Source: JAJXWB01 sp047971685
Lineage (GTDB): Bacteria > Pseudomonadota > Alphaproteobacteria > Rhizobiales > Beijerinckiaceae
Direction: 5' to 3'
NCBI GenBank assembly: GCA_047971685.1
Contig: JBKDZW010000068.1
Coordinates: 1 to 25,780, forward strand
Length of the DNA stretch: 25,780 nt
Below are positions 8,942-17,170 of this stretch, in pieces. Position 1 is the first letter of the stretch, and each line of letters starts with the position of its first letter. A program made the translations under genes and the position numbers. The notes beneath the pieces were generated by a model, which did no database searches, was not told the DNA's origin, and worked only from the letters and a program-made list of their open reading frames with translations.

Positions 8942-9973
8942 ATGGCGCTTCCCGACGTTTCCATGCGTGGCCTTCTCGAGGCCGGCGCGCATTTCGGCCA
9001 TCAGTCCCATCGCTGGAACCCGAAGATGGCCGAATATATTTTCGGCGTCCGCAACAACATTCACATCATCGACCTCGCCCAGACGGTTCCGCTGTTCCAT
9101 CAGGCGCTCAAGACCGTGTCCGACACGGTCGCCAAGGGCGGTCGCGTGCTGTTCGTCGGCACCAAGCGCCAGGCGCAGGAGCAGATCGCCGACGCCGCCA
9201 GGCGTTCGGCCCAGTATTACATCAATTCCCGCTGGCTCGGCGGCATGCTGACGAACTGGAAGACGATTTCGGGCTCCATCAACCGCCTGCGCAAGGTGGA
9301 CGAGCAGCTTTCCACGGGCGCTGCCGGCCTCACCAAGAAAGAGCGCCTCATGCTGTCGCGCGAGCGCGACAAGCTCGACAAGGCCCTGGGCGGCATCAAG
9401 GACATGGGCGGCCTGCCGGACCTCATCTTCGTGATCGACACGAACAAGGAGCAATTGGCGATCAAGGAAGCCAATCGCCTCAGCATTCCGGTCGCCGCGA
9501 TCCTCGACACCAATTGCGATCCCGACGGCATTGCTTTCCCCATCCCCGCCAATGACGATGCAGGACGCGCGATCGCGCTCTATTGCGATCTCGTCGCGCG
9601 CGCCGCCATCGACGGCATTTCGCGCGGGCAGGGCGCAGCCGGCGTCGATGTCGGCGCTTTCGAGGAGCCTGCCGCCGAAGAAGCGCTGGCGCCTGCCGCT
9701 GAAGCCGCCCCTGTTGCGGTCGAGGCCGAAGGGCCGACCGAAACCTTCGAGCTCCTGTCGGCGCCGCGCGGCGCGCCCGACGATCTTGCCAAGCTGCACG
9801 GCGTTGGCCCGCAGATCGTCAAGAAGCTCAACGATGGCGGCATCTTCCACTTCTGGCAGATCGCGGCGATGAAGCCCGAGGATGTCGTCTCCGTCGACGC
9901 CAGCCTCAAGCTCAATGGCCGCATCGACCGTGACGGCTGGATTGCTCAGGCGCGCGGCTTGATGGCCGCCTGA
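8942..9973 (+). CDS. rpsB: 30S ribosomal protein S2 with C-terminal extension
   Basis: Structural protein of the small ribosomal subunit. The start is the ATG at 8942, eight to ten bases after GGAGAAAG (8928-8935); the frame is open further upstream, but that part is not S2-like. The first 235 or so residues are a standard S2: LLEAGAHFGHQSHRWNPKM at the N-terminus, GTKRQAQEQIADAA, RWLGGMLTNWKTI, and DLIFVIDTNKE. The protein is 343 residues against 241 in E. coli. An Ala/Glu/Pro-rich linker (about 240-275) leads to a compact 65-residue tail with a helix-hairpin-helix-like LAKLHGVGPQIVKKLND and the ending GRIDRDGWIAQARGL. Such tails occur on S2 of several alphaproteobacteria and resemble tails on alphaproteobacterial L21 and NuoE (from memory). 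It is cotranscribed with tsf. Confidence 0.97.
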   Translation: MALPDVSMRGLLEAGAHFGHQSHRWNPKMAEYIFGVRNNIHIIDLAQTVPLFHQALKTVSDTVAKGGRVLFVGTKRQAQEQIADAARRSAQYYINSRWLGGMLTNWKTISGSINRLRKVDEQLSTGAAGLTKKERLMLSRERDKLDKALGGIKDMGGLPDLIFVIDTNKEQLAIKEANRLSIPVAAILDTNCDPDGIAFPIPANDDAGRAIALYCDLVARAAIDGISRGQGAAGVDVGAFEEPAAEEALAPAAEAAPVAVEAEGPTETFELLSAPRGAPDDLAKLHGVGPQIVKKLNDGGIFHFWQIAAMKPEDVVSVDASLKLNGRIDRDGWIAQARGLMAA

Positions 9974-9986
9974 TCTCGCCTGATCC

Positions 9987-10007
9987 GGCTGCGGCGGGCC
10001 CGCAGCC
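9987..10007 (+). other. Hairpin in the rpsB-tsf gap, possible attenuator
   Basis: GGCTGCGG and CCGCAGCC form an 8-bp GC-rich stem around a 5-base loop, 13 bases after the rpsB stop. The following ATTTCAC is too poor in T for a full terminator. Partial termination between rpsB and tsf is known in E. coli; a similar role here is inference. Confidence 0.45.
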
Positions 10008-10081
10008 ATTTCACATCGTCACACAGAAACAGGCCTGCCTTTTCCAAGGCGGGCCGCAATCGCTAGAAAAGGACTTCGCCC

Positions 10082-11011
10082 ATGGCCACGATCTCTGCCG
10101 GCATGGTGAAAGAACTGCGCGAAAAAACCGGCGCAGGCATGATGGATTGCAAGGTTGCGCTGACCGAAACGAATGGCGACATCGAAGCCGCCGTCGACTG
10201 GCTGCGCAAGAAGGGGTTGTCGAAGGCTGCCAAGAAATCCGGCCGTGTCGCCGCCGAAGGTCTGGTTGCGGCCGCCGTGCGCGACAAGAGCGGTGTCGTG
10301 GTCGAGGTCAATTCCGAGACCGATTTCGTCGCGCGCAATGAGGAGTTTCAGGCGCTCGTGCGCGGGATCGCCGATGTCGCGCTGGAAAAAGGCGAAACCG
10401 ACGTGGACGGCCTTTCCAAACAGCATTATCCCGGCGCCTCCGGCTCGGTGGCCGACGCCATTTCCAACGCCATCGCCACCATCGGCGAGAACATGACCTT
10501 GCGCCGCGCTGCTTCGCTCAGCGTGAGCGAGGGCGTCATCGGCCAATACGTGCATTCGCCGATCGCCGACGGCCTCGGCAAGATCGCCGTGCTGGTCGCG
10601 CTCGAATCCAAGGGCGATCCGGCCGTGCTTGCTCCGCTCGCCCGTCAGCTCGCCATGCACGTGGCGGCGGTTTCGCCCGTCGCGCTCGACGGCGCAAGCG
10701 TCGATCCCGCCGTGATCGCGCGTGAAAAAGCCGTGCTTGCCGACAAGAACGCCGGCAAGCCCGCGCATGTGCTGGAGAAGATCATCGAATCCGGCCTCAA
10801 GAGCTATTTCAAGGAATCGACGCTGGTCGATCAGGTCTCCATCCACGCCGACCACGCCGGCAAGACCGTCGCGCAGGCGGTCAAGGACATGGAAGGCAAG
10901 GCCGGCGCGCCCATCGTCATCAAGGGCTTTGTGCGCTATGGCCTGGGCGAGGGCATCGAGAAGGCCGTCGACGATTTCGCCGCCGAAGTCGCCGCAGCCG
11001 CCAAGGGCTGA
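10082..11011 (+). CDS. tsf: Translation elongation factor Ts
   Basis: Guanine-nucleotide exchange factor that releases GDP from EF-Tu during elongation. The 309-residue protein opens with the UBA-like N-terminal domain (ISAGMVKELREKTGAGMMDC). It carries the EF-Tu contact motif TDFVAR at residues 80-85, followed by two dimerisation-type subdomains and the C-terminal module. The length is slightly above E. coli (283) and normal for alphaproteobacteria. AAAAGGA at 10067-10073 precedes the ATG by eight bases. It follows rpsB by 108 bases, and a strong terminator lies 62 bases after its stop, closing the rpsB-tsf transcription unit. Confidence 0.97.
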   Translation: MATISAGMVKELREKTGAGMMDCKVALTETNGDIEAAVDWLRKKGLSKAAKKSGRVAAEGLVAAAVRDKSGVVVEVNSETDFVARNEEFQALVRGIADVALEKGETDVDGLSKQHYPGASGSVADAISNAIATIGENMTLRRAASLSVSEGVIGQYVHSPIADGLGKIAVLVALESKGDPAVLAPLARQLAMHVAAVSPVALDGASVDPAVIAREKAVLADKNAGKPAHVLEKIIESGLKSYFKESTLVDQVSIHADHAGKTVAQAVKDMEGKAGAPIVIKGFVRYGLGEGIEKAVDDFAAEVAAAAKG

Positions 11012-11072
11012 CAGACAGGCCTCGTTCGCGCGCCTGACCGGGGCGCGTGGAATTGACGAGCAGAATTTTGAA

Positions 11073-11105
11073 CGCCGCCCGCATCGCGGGCGGCGTTTTT
11101 CGTTT
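11073..11105 (+). terminator. Rho-independent terminator of rpsB-tsf
   Basis: CGCCGCCCGC (11073-11082) pairs perfectly with GCGGGCGGCG (11086-11095) around a 3-base loop, followed by TTTTTCGTTT. The 10-bp all-GC stem and the T-run are textbook for an intrinsic terminator. Confidence 0.93.
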
Positions 11106-11388
11106 GGGCCGAGCCTTCAGTTTCAGGCAAGGCGCGTGACTTAAAGCATGTGGCCAATGTGACTGACGACACTCCCGAGAACCCGGGAAGGTCGGCAAAT
11201 TACAGGGGTCTGGACGCGGTTGAACACATCGTCCGGGCAACGGCGCAAGAGAATTCGCGGCTGAATTTCCGATTGGCGACCTCGGAAACGCAGCTTGCAA
11301 GAAGTTCATTCGAGCGCCAAGGCGTTGTTTCTGGCCGGGACGGCGCCAAGGGCCTCAGGGACTTGTCTCTGAGAACGCGCGAATGGAC

Positions 11389-11427
11389 GGAGGAGCGGCG
11401 ACCCCCATGCCGCTCCTCCATTTCCTT
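11389..11427 (+). terminator. Strong hairpin with weak T-tract, candidate terminator
   Basis: GGAGGAGCGGC (11389-11399) pairs perfectly with GCCGCTCCTCC (11409-11419) around a 9-base loop, followed by ATTTCCTT. The 11-bp stem is very stable but the T-tract is interrupted. It lies about 290 bases beyond the tsf terminator with no clear gene in front of it. Confidence 0.55.
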
Positions 11428-11494
11428 GTGCCCATCCCGCATCCGCCAATCCCGAAACCCTGGACCTCGCGCGTCCATCGGGCCTGCGCGCGCC

Positions 11495-11523
11495 TTGCCG
11501 CCTGATTGCGCACCCCCTATGTA
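11495..11523 (+). promoter_or_regulatory. Weak candidate promoter of the pyrH operon
   Basis: TTGCCG (11495-11500) and TATGTA (11518-11523) are 17 bases apart. A 6-bp inverted repeat, CGCCCG/CGGGCG (11531-11549), follows in the presumed leader. The -10 matches at three positions only, so this is tentative. Confidence 0.25.
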
Positions 11524-11591
11524 AGCGCGCCGCCCGGATTTTGCGGGCGACGGCGATTCGCATCTGCATCTGCGCGACGGAATTTCGACAA

Positions 11592-12329
11592 ATGGCCTCG
11601 TCCCCGACGCAACCCCGCTATCCCCGCGTGCTGGTCAAATTGTCCGGCGAAGCCTTGATGGGCGGTCAGACGCATGGCCTCGATCAGGCGACCGTCATGC
11701 GTATCGCCAGGGATCTGGCCGCCACCGCCGCCGCAGGCGCGCAGGTCGCCGTGGTCGTGGGCGGCGGCAATTTCTTTCGCGGCCTGCAAGGCGCCGACAA
11801 GGGCATCGAGCGTGCGCGTGGCGATTCCATCGGCATGCTGGCCACTGTCATGAATGCGCTGGCGCTGGAACAGGCGGTCGAGGCGCAGGGCCAATCCGCG
11901 CGCACGCTGTCGGCGGTCGCCATGCCCTCCATCTGCCAGCCCTATTCGCGCCAGGCCGCCCTTGCCCATTTGGCCAAACGCCGGGTCGTCGTGCTGGGCG
12001 GGGGCACCGGCAATCCGTTTTTCACCACCGATACGGGCGCGGCCCTGCGGGCGGCGGAGCTTTCCTGCGATGTGCTGATGAAAGCGACGCAGGTCGACGG
12101 AATCTACACCGCCGACCCGAAAAAAGACCCCAACGCCCGCCGTTACGACACGCTTACCCATGACGAGGCCATCGAAAAGCGTCTGGCTGTCATGGATACG
12201 GCCGCTTTCGCCCTTGCCCGCGAGAACCGTATTCCGATAATCGTCTTCTCATTAGCCGAACCCGGCGCCATCGGCAGCGCCTGGGCGGGCAGGGGGCGTC
12301 ATACGCTGGTGCTGCCGCCCGCCATTTGA
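11592..12329 (+). CDS. pyrH: UMP kinase
   Basis: Phosphorylates UMP to UDP with ATP, feeding RNA, DNA and UDP-sugar precursors for peptidoglycan and lipid A. The 245-residue protein has the amino-acid-kinase fold: RVLVKLSGEALMG at the N-terminus, VVVGGGNFFRG (phosphate loop), the RGDSIGMLATVMNALAL block and VVVLGGGTGNPFFTTDTGAALRA. Near the C-terminus are MKATQVDGIYTADPKKDP and FALARENRIPIIVFSL. These are specific for bacterial hexameric UMP kinase, and the length equals E. coli (241). I chose the ATG at 11592; the longer in-frame ATG at 11541 adds residues outside the family. It is the first gene of the pyrH-frr-uppS-cdsA-dxr-rseP series. Confidence 0.96.
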   Translation: MASSPTQPRYPRVLVKLSGEALMGGQTHGLDQATVMRIARDLAATAAAGAQVAVVVGGGNFFRGLQGADKGIERARGDSIGMLATVMNALALEQAVEAQGQSARTLSAVAMPSICQPYSRQAALAHLAKRRVVVLGGGTGNPFFTTDTGAALRAAELSCDVLMKATQVDGIYTADPKKDPNARRYDTLTHDEAIEKRLAVMDTAAFALARENRIPIIVFSLAEPGAIGSAWAGRGRHTLVLPPAI

Positions 12330-12351
12330 GCAGCGCCTCGTTTGCGCCAGG

Positions 12352-12402
12352 CAAGGCTCGCCAGACGGCAAGGCTCGCCAGACGGCAAGGCCCGCCCGAC
12401 AG
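12352..12402 (+). repeat. Three tandem 17-bp repeats between pyrH and frr
   Basis: The unit CAAGGCTCGCCAGACGG occurs twice exactly (12352-12368 and 12369-12385) and once with three changes (12386-12402). It fills half of the 97-bp gap and ends about 25 bases before the frr start, outside any gene. Repeat-number variation is likely between strains; function unknown. Confidence 0.9.
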
Positions 12403-12426
12403 CGAAGTGACACGACAGGTGACCAT

Positions 12427-12987
12427 ATGTCCGATAATTTCGATCTGAACGACATCAAGCGGCGCATGCAGGCGTCGATCGCCTCGCTCAAGCACGAGCT
12501 TGGCGGCCTGCGCACCGGCCGCGCGTCGGCGAGCCTGGTCGAACCCGTCCATGTCGAGGCCTATGGCCAGTCGACGCCGCTCAACCAGATCGCCACCATT
12601 TCCATCCCCGAGCCGCGCATGATCGCGATCCAGGTCTGGGACAAGGCCATGGTGATCGCAGTCGACAAGGCTATTCGCGCCGCCAATCTGGGCCTGACGC
12701 CAACCGTTGAAGGCCAGATTCTGCGCGTGAGAATGCCGGAATTGAACGAGCAGCGCCGCAAGGAACTGGTCAAGGTCGCGCATAAATATGCGGAGGAGGC
12801 GCGTGTCGCCGTCCGTCATGTGCGCCGCGACGGCCTCGACATCCTCAAGAAGCAGCTCAAGGACAAGGCCATCGGCGAGGACGACGAGAAGCGTCACGAA
12901 ACCGAGGTGCAGAAAGCCACCGACGCGGCCATTGTCGAGGTCGATCAGGTGCTGGCGACGAAGGAAAAGGAAATCATGCAGGTCTAG
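12427..12987 (+). CDS. frr: Ribosome recycling factor
   Basis: Splits the post-termination ribosome together with EF-G. The protein is 186 residues (E. coli 185) and collinear with the family: MQASIASLKHELGGLRTGRASASLVEPV at the start, the YGQSTPLNQIATISIPEPRM hinge and beta domain, PTVEGQILRVRMPELNEQRRKELVK, and the coiled-coil C-terminal helix ending TKEKEIMQV. AGGTGA just upstream of the ATG serves as ribosome-binding site. It lies 97 bases after pyrH, across the tandem repeats, and 44 bases before uppS. Confidence 0.97.
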   Translation: MSDNFDLNDIKRRMQASIASLKHELGGLRTGRASASLVEPVHVEAYGQSTPLNQIATISIPEPRMIAIQVWDKAMVIAVDKAIRAANLGLTPTVEGQILRVRMPELNEQRRKELVKVAHKYAEEARVAVRHVRRDGLDILKKQLKDKAIGEDDEKRHETEVQKATDAAIVEVDQVLATKEKEIMQV

Positions 12988-13031
12988 CGGCCGGTATGAT
13001 GTTCTGGGCCCCGGTGCAGGGGGGAGTTTCG

Positions 13032-13826
13032 ATGAGCGACGGCGAAAAGCGCGATGCTGACGGCGCGGTCTCCGGATCGCCGGCTGCGGCTTGTGTGAAA
13101 GCGCCGCGCCATGTCGCCATCATCATGGACGGCAACGGCCGCTGGGCCGCGCAGCGCAAACTGCCGCGCTTCGAGGGCCACAGGCGCGGGGTCGAGGCGC
13201 TGCGGCGCACGGTGCGCAACGCCATCGATCTGGGCGTGGCCTATCTGACCGTCTATTCCTTTTCCTCGGAAAACTGGTCGCGGCCGGTCGACGAGGTCAA
13301 CGGCCTTATGGGCCTGCTCAAGCGGTTCATCCGCAACGATCTTGCCGAATTGCACGCCAACAATGTGCGCATCCGCGTGATCGGCGCGCGCGAGGGCCTG
13401 CCCGGCGACATCGGCCTGCTGCTGGGCGAGGCGGAGGGCGTCACCTGCAATAATTCCGGCCTCGTGCTGGTGGTGGCCTTCAATTATGGCGGGCGGCAGG
13501 AGATTGTCGCCGCCGCGCGCGCGCTGGCGCAGGATGCAGCGGCCGGCCGTCTCGACCCCGCCGATATCGGCCCGGAGCTTTTCGCCAGCAAACTCGACAC
13601 CGTCGATCTGCCCGATCCCGATCTGGTGATCCGCACCTCGGGCGAACAGCGCATCTCCAATTTCCTGCCCTGGCAGACCGCCTATTCGGAATTCGTCTTC
13701 ACGCCCACGCTCTGGCCGGATTTCGATCGCGCGGCGTTTGAATCCGCGCTTGAGGAATTTGCGCGGCGCGAGCGGCGCTTCGGCGGCGTCGAGGCCGCCG
13801 ATCCCGTAAAGAAGACCGCCTCGTGA
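13032..13826 (+). CDS. uppS: Isoprenyl (undecaprenyl) diphosphate synthase
   Basis: cis-Prenyltransferase that condenses isopentenyl diphosphate onto farnesyl diphosphate to make the C55 lipid carrier for cell-wall and lipopolysaccharide synthesis. The ATG at 13032 is preceded five bases upstream by AGGGGGGAG; the in-frame ATG at 12996 lacks such a site. Catalytic Asp33 sits in HVAIIMDGNGRWA. FEGHRRGVEALR, YSFSSENWSRP and the C-terminal RTSGEQRISNFLPWQTAYSE follow, all signatures of the family. The length of 264 is close to E. coli (253); the first 25 residues are a non-conserved Ala/Ser-rich extension. The stop overlaps the cdsA start by four bases (GTGA), so translation is coupled. Confidence 0.96.
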   Translation: MSDGEKRDADGAVSGSPAAACVKAPRHVAIIMDGNGRWAAQRKLPRFEGHRRGVEALRRTVRNAIDLGVAYLTVYSFSSENWSRPVDEVNGLMGLLKRFIRNDLAELHANNVRIRVIGAREGLPGDIGLLLGEAEGVTCNNSGLVLVVAFNYGGRQEIVAAARALAQDAAAGRLDPADIGPELFASKLDTVDLPDPDLVIRTSGEQRISNFLPWQTAYSEFVFTPTLWPDFDRAAFESALEEFARRERRFGGVEAADPVKKTAS

Positions 13827-14704
13827 CCCCGCCTCAGGCCCAATCCGGTTCTGGCCGGAAGGGACGCAATTTCTCGGACCTGCGGCTGCGCGTGCTTTCG
13901 GCTCTGGTCATGGCGGCCCTTGCGGTCGGCGCGCTCGTTGCAGGCGGCATGCCCTTCGTTCTGTTCTGGCTTGCAGCCGCAATCGCCATGGTCTGGGAAT
14001 GGCAGCGCCTTGTCGGCGAGGAGCGGCAATTGTCGCGCGTCGTCGCCGGCGCCGCCAGCGTGGCGGTCGCCTGCGCCTTCGCCACGCAGAACGGACCCGA
14101 TATCGCGATTTTCGTGCTGGCGCTGGGCGCGCTGGGGGCGGGCGCGCTCGCCCCTGCCGGCCTCAGATTATGGGCAGGCGCCGGCGTCTTTTACGCCGGC
14201 GCCCTCATTCTCGCGATCGCCGCCATTCGTCCGCCGCTGCCCGCGCTCATCGAACCGCCCTATAATCTGCGTGCGATCCTCTGGCTGTTCGCAGTCGTCT
14301 GGGGCACGGATGTCATGGCCTATTTCGGCGGCCGCCTGATCGGCGGCCCCAAACTCTGGAAGCGCGTCTCTGCGGGCAAAACCTGGTCTGGCGCGATTGT
14401 CGGCATAATCTGCGGCGCGCTGCTGGGACTGGCGGTGACGGCGATTGCGCCCGCAGGGCCTGTCGCGGTCTGGCCGGTGTTTTTCGCCGGCCTTGCCGCC
14501 GCCGCCGCCGCGCAGGCGGGCGACCTTCTCGAATCCGCCGTCAAGCGGCGCTTTGACGTCAAGGATTCCAGTCAGCTCATCCCCGGCCATGGCGGCGTCA
14601 TGGACCGGCTCGACGGCTTTATTGCCGCCGCTGTTTTTGTCGCCCTGCTCGGCGTTGCGCGCGGTGCGCCGTCGGCGGCCGAAGGTCTTTTCGTATGGTC
14701 TTGA
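13823..14704 (+). CDS. cdsA: Phosphatidate cytidylyltransferase
   Basis: Makes CDP-diacylglycerol from phosphatidate and CTP, the branch point of phospholipid synthesis, in the inner membrane. The 293-residue protein has about seven or eight hydrophobic segments. Near residues 236-264 it carries the cytidylyltransferase signature SAVKRRFDVKDSSQLIPGHGG followed by MDRLDG, with its conserved Lys, Asp, His and Gly-Gly. It starts with GTG overlapping the uppS stop and ends ten bases inside dxr, so uppS-cdsA-dxr is a tight operon. The N-terminal 20 or so residues are basic and hydrophilic. Confidence 0.94.
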   Translation: MTPPQAQSGSGRKGRNFSDLRLRVLSALVMAALAVGALVAGGMPFVLFWLAAAIAMVWEWQRLVGEERQLSRVVAGAASVAVACAFATQNGPDIAIFVLALGALGAGALAPAGLRLWAGAGVFYAGALILAIAAIRPPLPALIEPPYNLRAILWLFAVVWGTDVMAYFGGRLIGGPKLWKRVSAGKTWSGAIVGIICGALLGLAVTAIAPAGPVAVWPVFFAGLAAAAAAQAGDLLESAVKRRFDVKDSSQLIPGHGGVMDRLDGFIAAAVFVALLGVARGAPSAAEGLFVWS

Positions 14705-15900
14705 ACACGCAACGTAAATTAGTTCTGCTCGGCGCGACGGGCTCCATCGGCCGCTCCACCATCGACATCGTGGAGCAGGCGCCGCACGCCTTCGCCGTCG
14801 AGGCGGTGGCGGGCGGGCGGGATGTGGCGGCGCTCGCCGAACTTGCCATCCGCGTCGGCGCGCGCTTTGCCGCCATCCGGGATGAAACGCTCTACGGCGA
14901 CCTCAAGGCCGCGCTCGCGGGCAGCAATGTGGAGCCCGCCGCCGGCGCCGGGGCGGTGGTGGAGGCCGCCCTTCGTCCGGCCGATCTCGTCGTGGGCGCG
15001 ATTTCGGGCGCAGCCGGCGTCGAGCCGACATACGCCGCTTTGGCGGAAGGGCGCACCATCGCGCTCGCCAACAAGGAATGTCTGGTCTGCGCCGGCGCGC
15101 CCTTCATGCGCAAGGCGGCCGAGATGAAGGCGACGATTCTGCCGCTCGACAGCGAGCACGACGCGCTCTGGCAGGCGCTTGGCGGCGCCGACGCCCGCAG
15201 CGTCGAAAAGCTCGTCATCACCGCATCGGGCGGCCCGTTCCGCACCTGGAGCGCGGCCGAAATCGTCGGCGCCACCCGCGAACAGGCCCTGCGCCATCCC
15301 AATTGGTCGATGGGCCGGAAAATCACCATCGATTCCGCCACCATGATGAACAAGGGGCTCGAACTGATCGAGGCCCATCACCTGTTCGACGTTCCCGTCG
15401 AGCGGCTGGACGTGCTCGTTCATCCGCAATCCATCATCCATGGCCTGGTCGCTTTCGCCGACGGATCGGTGACGGCGAGCCTCTATGCCCCCGATATGTG
15501 CGTGCCGATCGCCCATTGCCTGGCATGGCCCGAACGCCTTTTGACCAGGGCCAAGCGGCTCGACCTCGCCGAAGTGGCGACCCTGACCTTCGAGCGGCCC
15601 GACCTTGCCCGTTTCCCGGCTCTGGGGCTGGCGATGGATGCGTTGAAGCAGGGCGGGGCGATGCCGACCGTGCTGAACGCGGCCAATGAAATCGCGGTCG
15701 AGGCTTTTCTGTCCGGCGCCATTTCCTTCCCCGACATCGCCCACATCGTGGGCGAGGCCTGCGAGAGGGCGGCGCGCGAAAACGGCCTGCGCGCGCCCGC
15801 CTCGATCGAGGAGGCTCTGGCCGTTGACCATATTGTAAGAGAAAGTTCCCGGGCCTCCTTGGCGGTTAAGTTGCGATCCGGCATGGTAACGGTTCAGTAA
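14695..15900 (+). CDS. dxr: 1-Deoxy-D-xylulose 5-phosphate reductoisomerase
   Basis: Converts DXP to methylerythritol 4-phosphate with NADPH and a divalent metal, the first committed step of the MEP pathway, which supplies the building blocks used by UppS. The 401-residue protein (E. coli 398) has the NADPH-binding LLGATGSIGRSTIDIV at its start. ALANKECLVCAG and the metal-binding LPLDSEHDALWQAL follow. Next come the flexible substrate loop ASGGPFRTWS and HPNWSMGRKITIDSATMMNKG. The ATG overlaps the last ten bases of cdsA; GAAGGT lies about ten bases upstream inside cdsA. Confidence 0.97.
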   Translation: MVLNTQRKLVLLGATGSIGRSTIDIVEQAPHAFAVEAVAGGRDVAALAELAIRVGARFAAIRDETLYGDLKAALAGSNVEPAAGAGAVVEAALRPADLVVGAISGAAGVEPTYAALAEGRTIALANKECLVCAGAPFMRKAAEMKATILPLDSEHDALWQALGGADARSVEKLVITASGGPFRTWSAAEIVGATREQALRHPNWSMGRKITIDSATMMNKGLELIEAHHLFDVPVERLDVLVHPQSIIHGLVAFADGSVTASLYAPDMCVPIAHCLAWPERLLTRAKRLDLAEVATLTFERPDLARFPALGLAMDALKQGGAMPTVLNAANEIAVEAFLSGAISFPDIAHIVGEACERAARENGLRAPASIEEALAVDHIVRESSRASLAVKLRSGMVTVQ

Positions 15901-15960
15901 CCATTTCGCCCCCCTTCCGCCGCAGTCTGGTCGAAGGTTAGGGGCGGAACCGGAGGCCAC

Positions 15961-17109
15961 ATGCTAGATGCGTTGTATTCGGTCGGGCTCTATGTGATCC
16001 CGTTCATCGTCGTCCTGACGATTGTCGTCTTCTTCCATGAACTCGGACATTTCTGGGTCGGGCGCCGCTGCGGCATCAAGGTCGACGCCTTTTCCATCGG
16101 GTTTGGGCCGGAATTGTTCGCCTTCGTCGACAAGCACGGCACGCGCTGGCGCGTGGCGGCGCTGCCTCTGGGCGGCTATGTGAAATTCCATGGCGACGCC
16201 AACGGCGCGAGCATGACGGACGATACGGCCGTTAACGCCATGCCCGCCGCCGAACGCGCGGTGACATTCGCCGCCCAGCCGATCTGGAAGAGGGCGGCCA
16301 CGGTGGCCGCCGGCCCGATCGCCAACTTCATTCTGGCGATCGCCATTTTCGCGTCTGTGTTTTTTGTACTGGGCCGGGCCATTCTGTCCCCGCGCGTAGC
16401 CAGCGTCGCGGTCGGCAGCGCCGCCGAGGCCGCCGGCTTCAAGGCGGGCGACATCGTGCTCGAGATCGACGGGCGCAAGATCGACAGCTTCAACGAATTG
16501 CAGCGCATCGTCACGACATCGCCGGATGTGGCGCTGACTTTCCTCGTGGATCGCGCCGGCAAGGGCGTGACCCTGACCGCCACGCCGCGCATGAAGGAAA
16601 TGGAATCCTCCATCGGCAAGGCCCGCATCGGCCTGCTCGGCGTCCAGGCCGGGGGCAAGCCCGAGGATTGGCGCACCGAAAGCTATGGCGTGGTTGATTC
16701 GCTCCGGCTCGCCGTGCAGGAGACCTGGTTTGTAGTGCGCCAGACAGCCGGCTATCTCGGCGGCCTCGTTATCGGGAAGGAAAGCCCGGATCAGCTCGCG
16801 GGGCCGGCCGGCCTTGCCCAGGTTTCGGGCGAAATGGCCAAGATCGGGGTGGCGGCTCTGCTCAATCTGGTGGCGATTCTCTCGATTTCGATCGGTCTGC
16901 TCAACCTTGTGCCAATTCCCTTACTCGACGGCGGTCATCTTCTGTTCTACGCCATCGAAGCGATCCAGGGCCGCGCCCTCAACGAAAGGGCGCAGGAGAT
17001 CGGCTTCCGCATCGGCATCGCCGTCGTGGGCGGGTTGATGGTTCTGGCCACCTATAATGACATAGCGCGCCTGGGGCCGCCGATTCTGAAATGGATTTTG
17101 CGCGGTTAA
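15961..17109 (+). CDS. rseP: RseP site-2 zinc metalloprotease
   Basis: Intramembrane protease that cleaves anti-sigma factors and signal-peptide remnants in the inner membrane. The 382-residue protein has the zinc site HELGH at residues 26-30, in the first membrane segment, and the third ligand in LVPIPLLDGGHLLFY (Asp323). One PDZ domain spans about 145-210 (VGSAAEAAGFKAGDIVLEI). E. coli RseP has two PDZ domains and 450 residues, so this shorter single-PDZ form is the usual alphaproteobacterial type. CGGAGG precedes the ATG by a few bases. It is 60 bases after dxr and 219 bases before bamA. Confidence 0.94.
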   Translation: MLDALYSVGLYVIPFIVVLTIVVFFHELGHFWVGRRCGIKVDAFSIGFGPELFAFVDKHGTRWRVAALPLGGYVKFHGDANGASMTDDTAVNAMPAAERAVTFAAQPIWKRAATVAAGPIANFILAIAIFASVFFVLGRAILSPRVASVAVGSAAEAAGFKAGDIVLEIDGRKIDSFNELQRIVTTSPDVALTFLVDRAGKGVTLTATPRMKEMESSIGKARIGLLGVQAGGKPEDWRTESYGVVDSLRLAVQETWFVVRQTAGYLGGLVIGKESPDQLAGPAGLAQVSGEMAKIGVAALLNLVAILSISIGLLNLVPIPLLDGGHLLFYAIEAIQGRALNERAQEIGFRIGIAVVGGLMVLATYNDIARLGPPILKWILRG

Positions 17110-17170
17110 GGGTTTGTCCACCATGTTTGTGTCGCGCAGGCAACGCTTGGCCAAAAAGGCCGGGTAAAGG

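Larger units (their letters stand above)
11101..11591 (+). other. Gene-poor gap between tsf and pyrH
   Basis: No gene is convincingly encoded here. A GTG-started frame at 11150-11524 could give 124 residues (MANVTDDTPENPGRSANYRG... at its start). It has no Shine-Dalgarno, uses several rare codons (AGG, GGA), resembles no family I recognise, and runs straight through a strong hairpin into Pro/Arg/Ser-rich translation. Its first 50 or so codons look more protein-like than the rest, so a short peptide gene ending earlier, or a frame-degraded remnant, cannot be excluded. The stretch also holds the hairpin at 11389-11427 and the candidate pyrH promoter at 11495-11523. Confidence 0.5.

Noticed and set aside
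11150..11524. A 124-codon frame between tsf and pyrH as a confident gene
   Set aside because: No ribosome-binding site, rare codons, no family, and it passes through a strong hairpin. Kept only as a possibility within the gap description.
12352..12402. The 17-bp repeats as a CRISPR array
   Set aside because: The units are directly adjacent with no spacers, and no cas gene is present.
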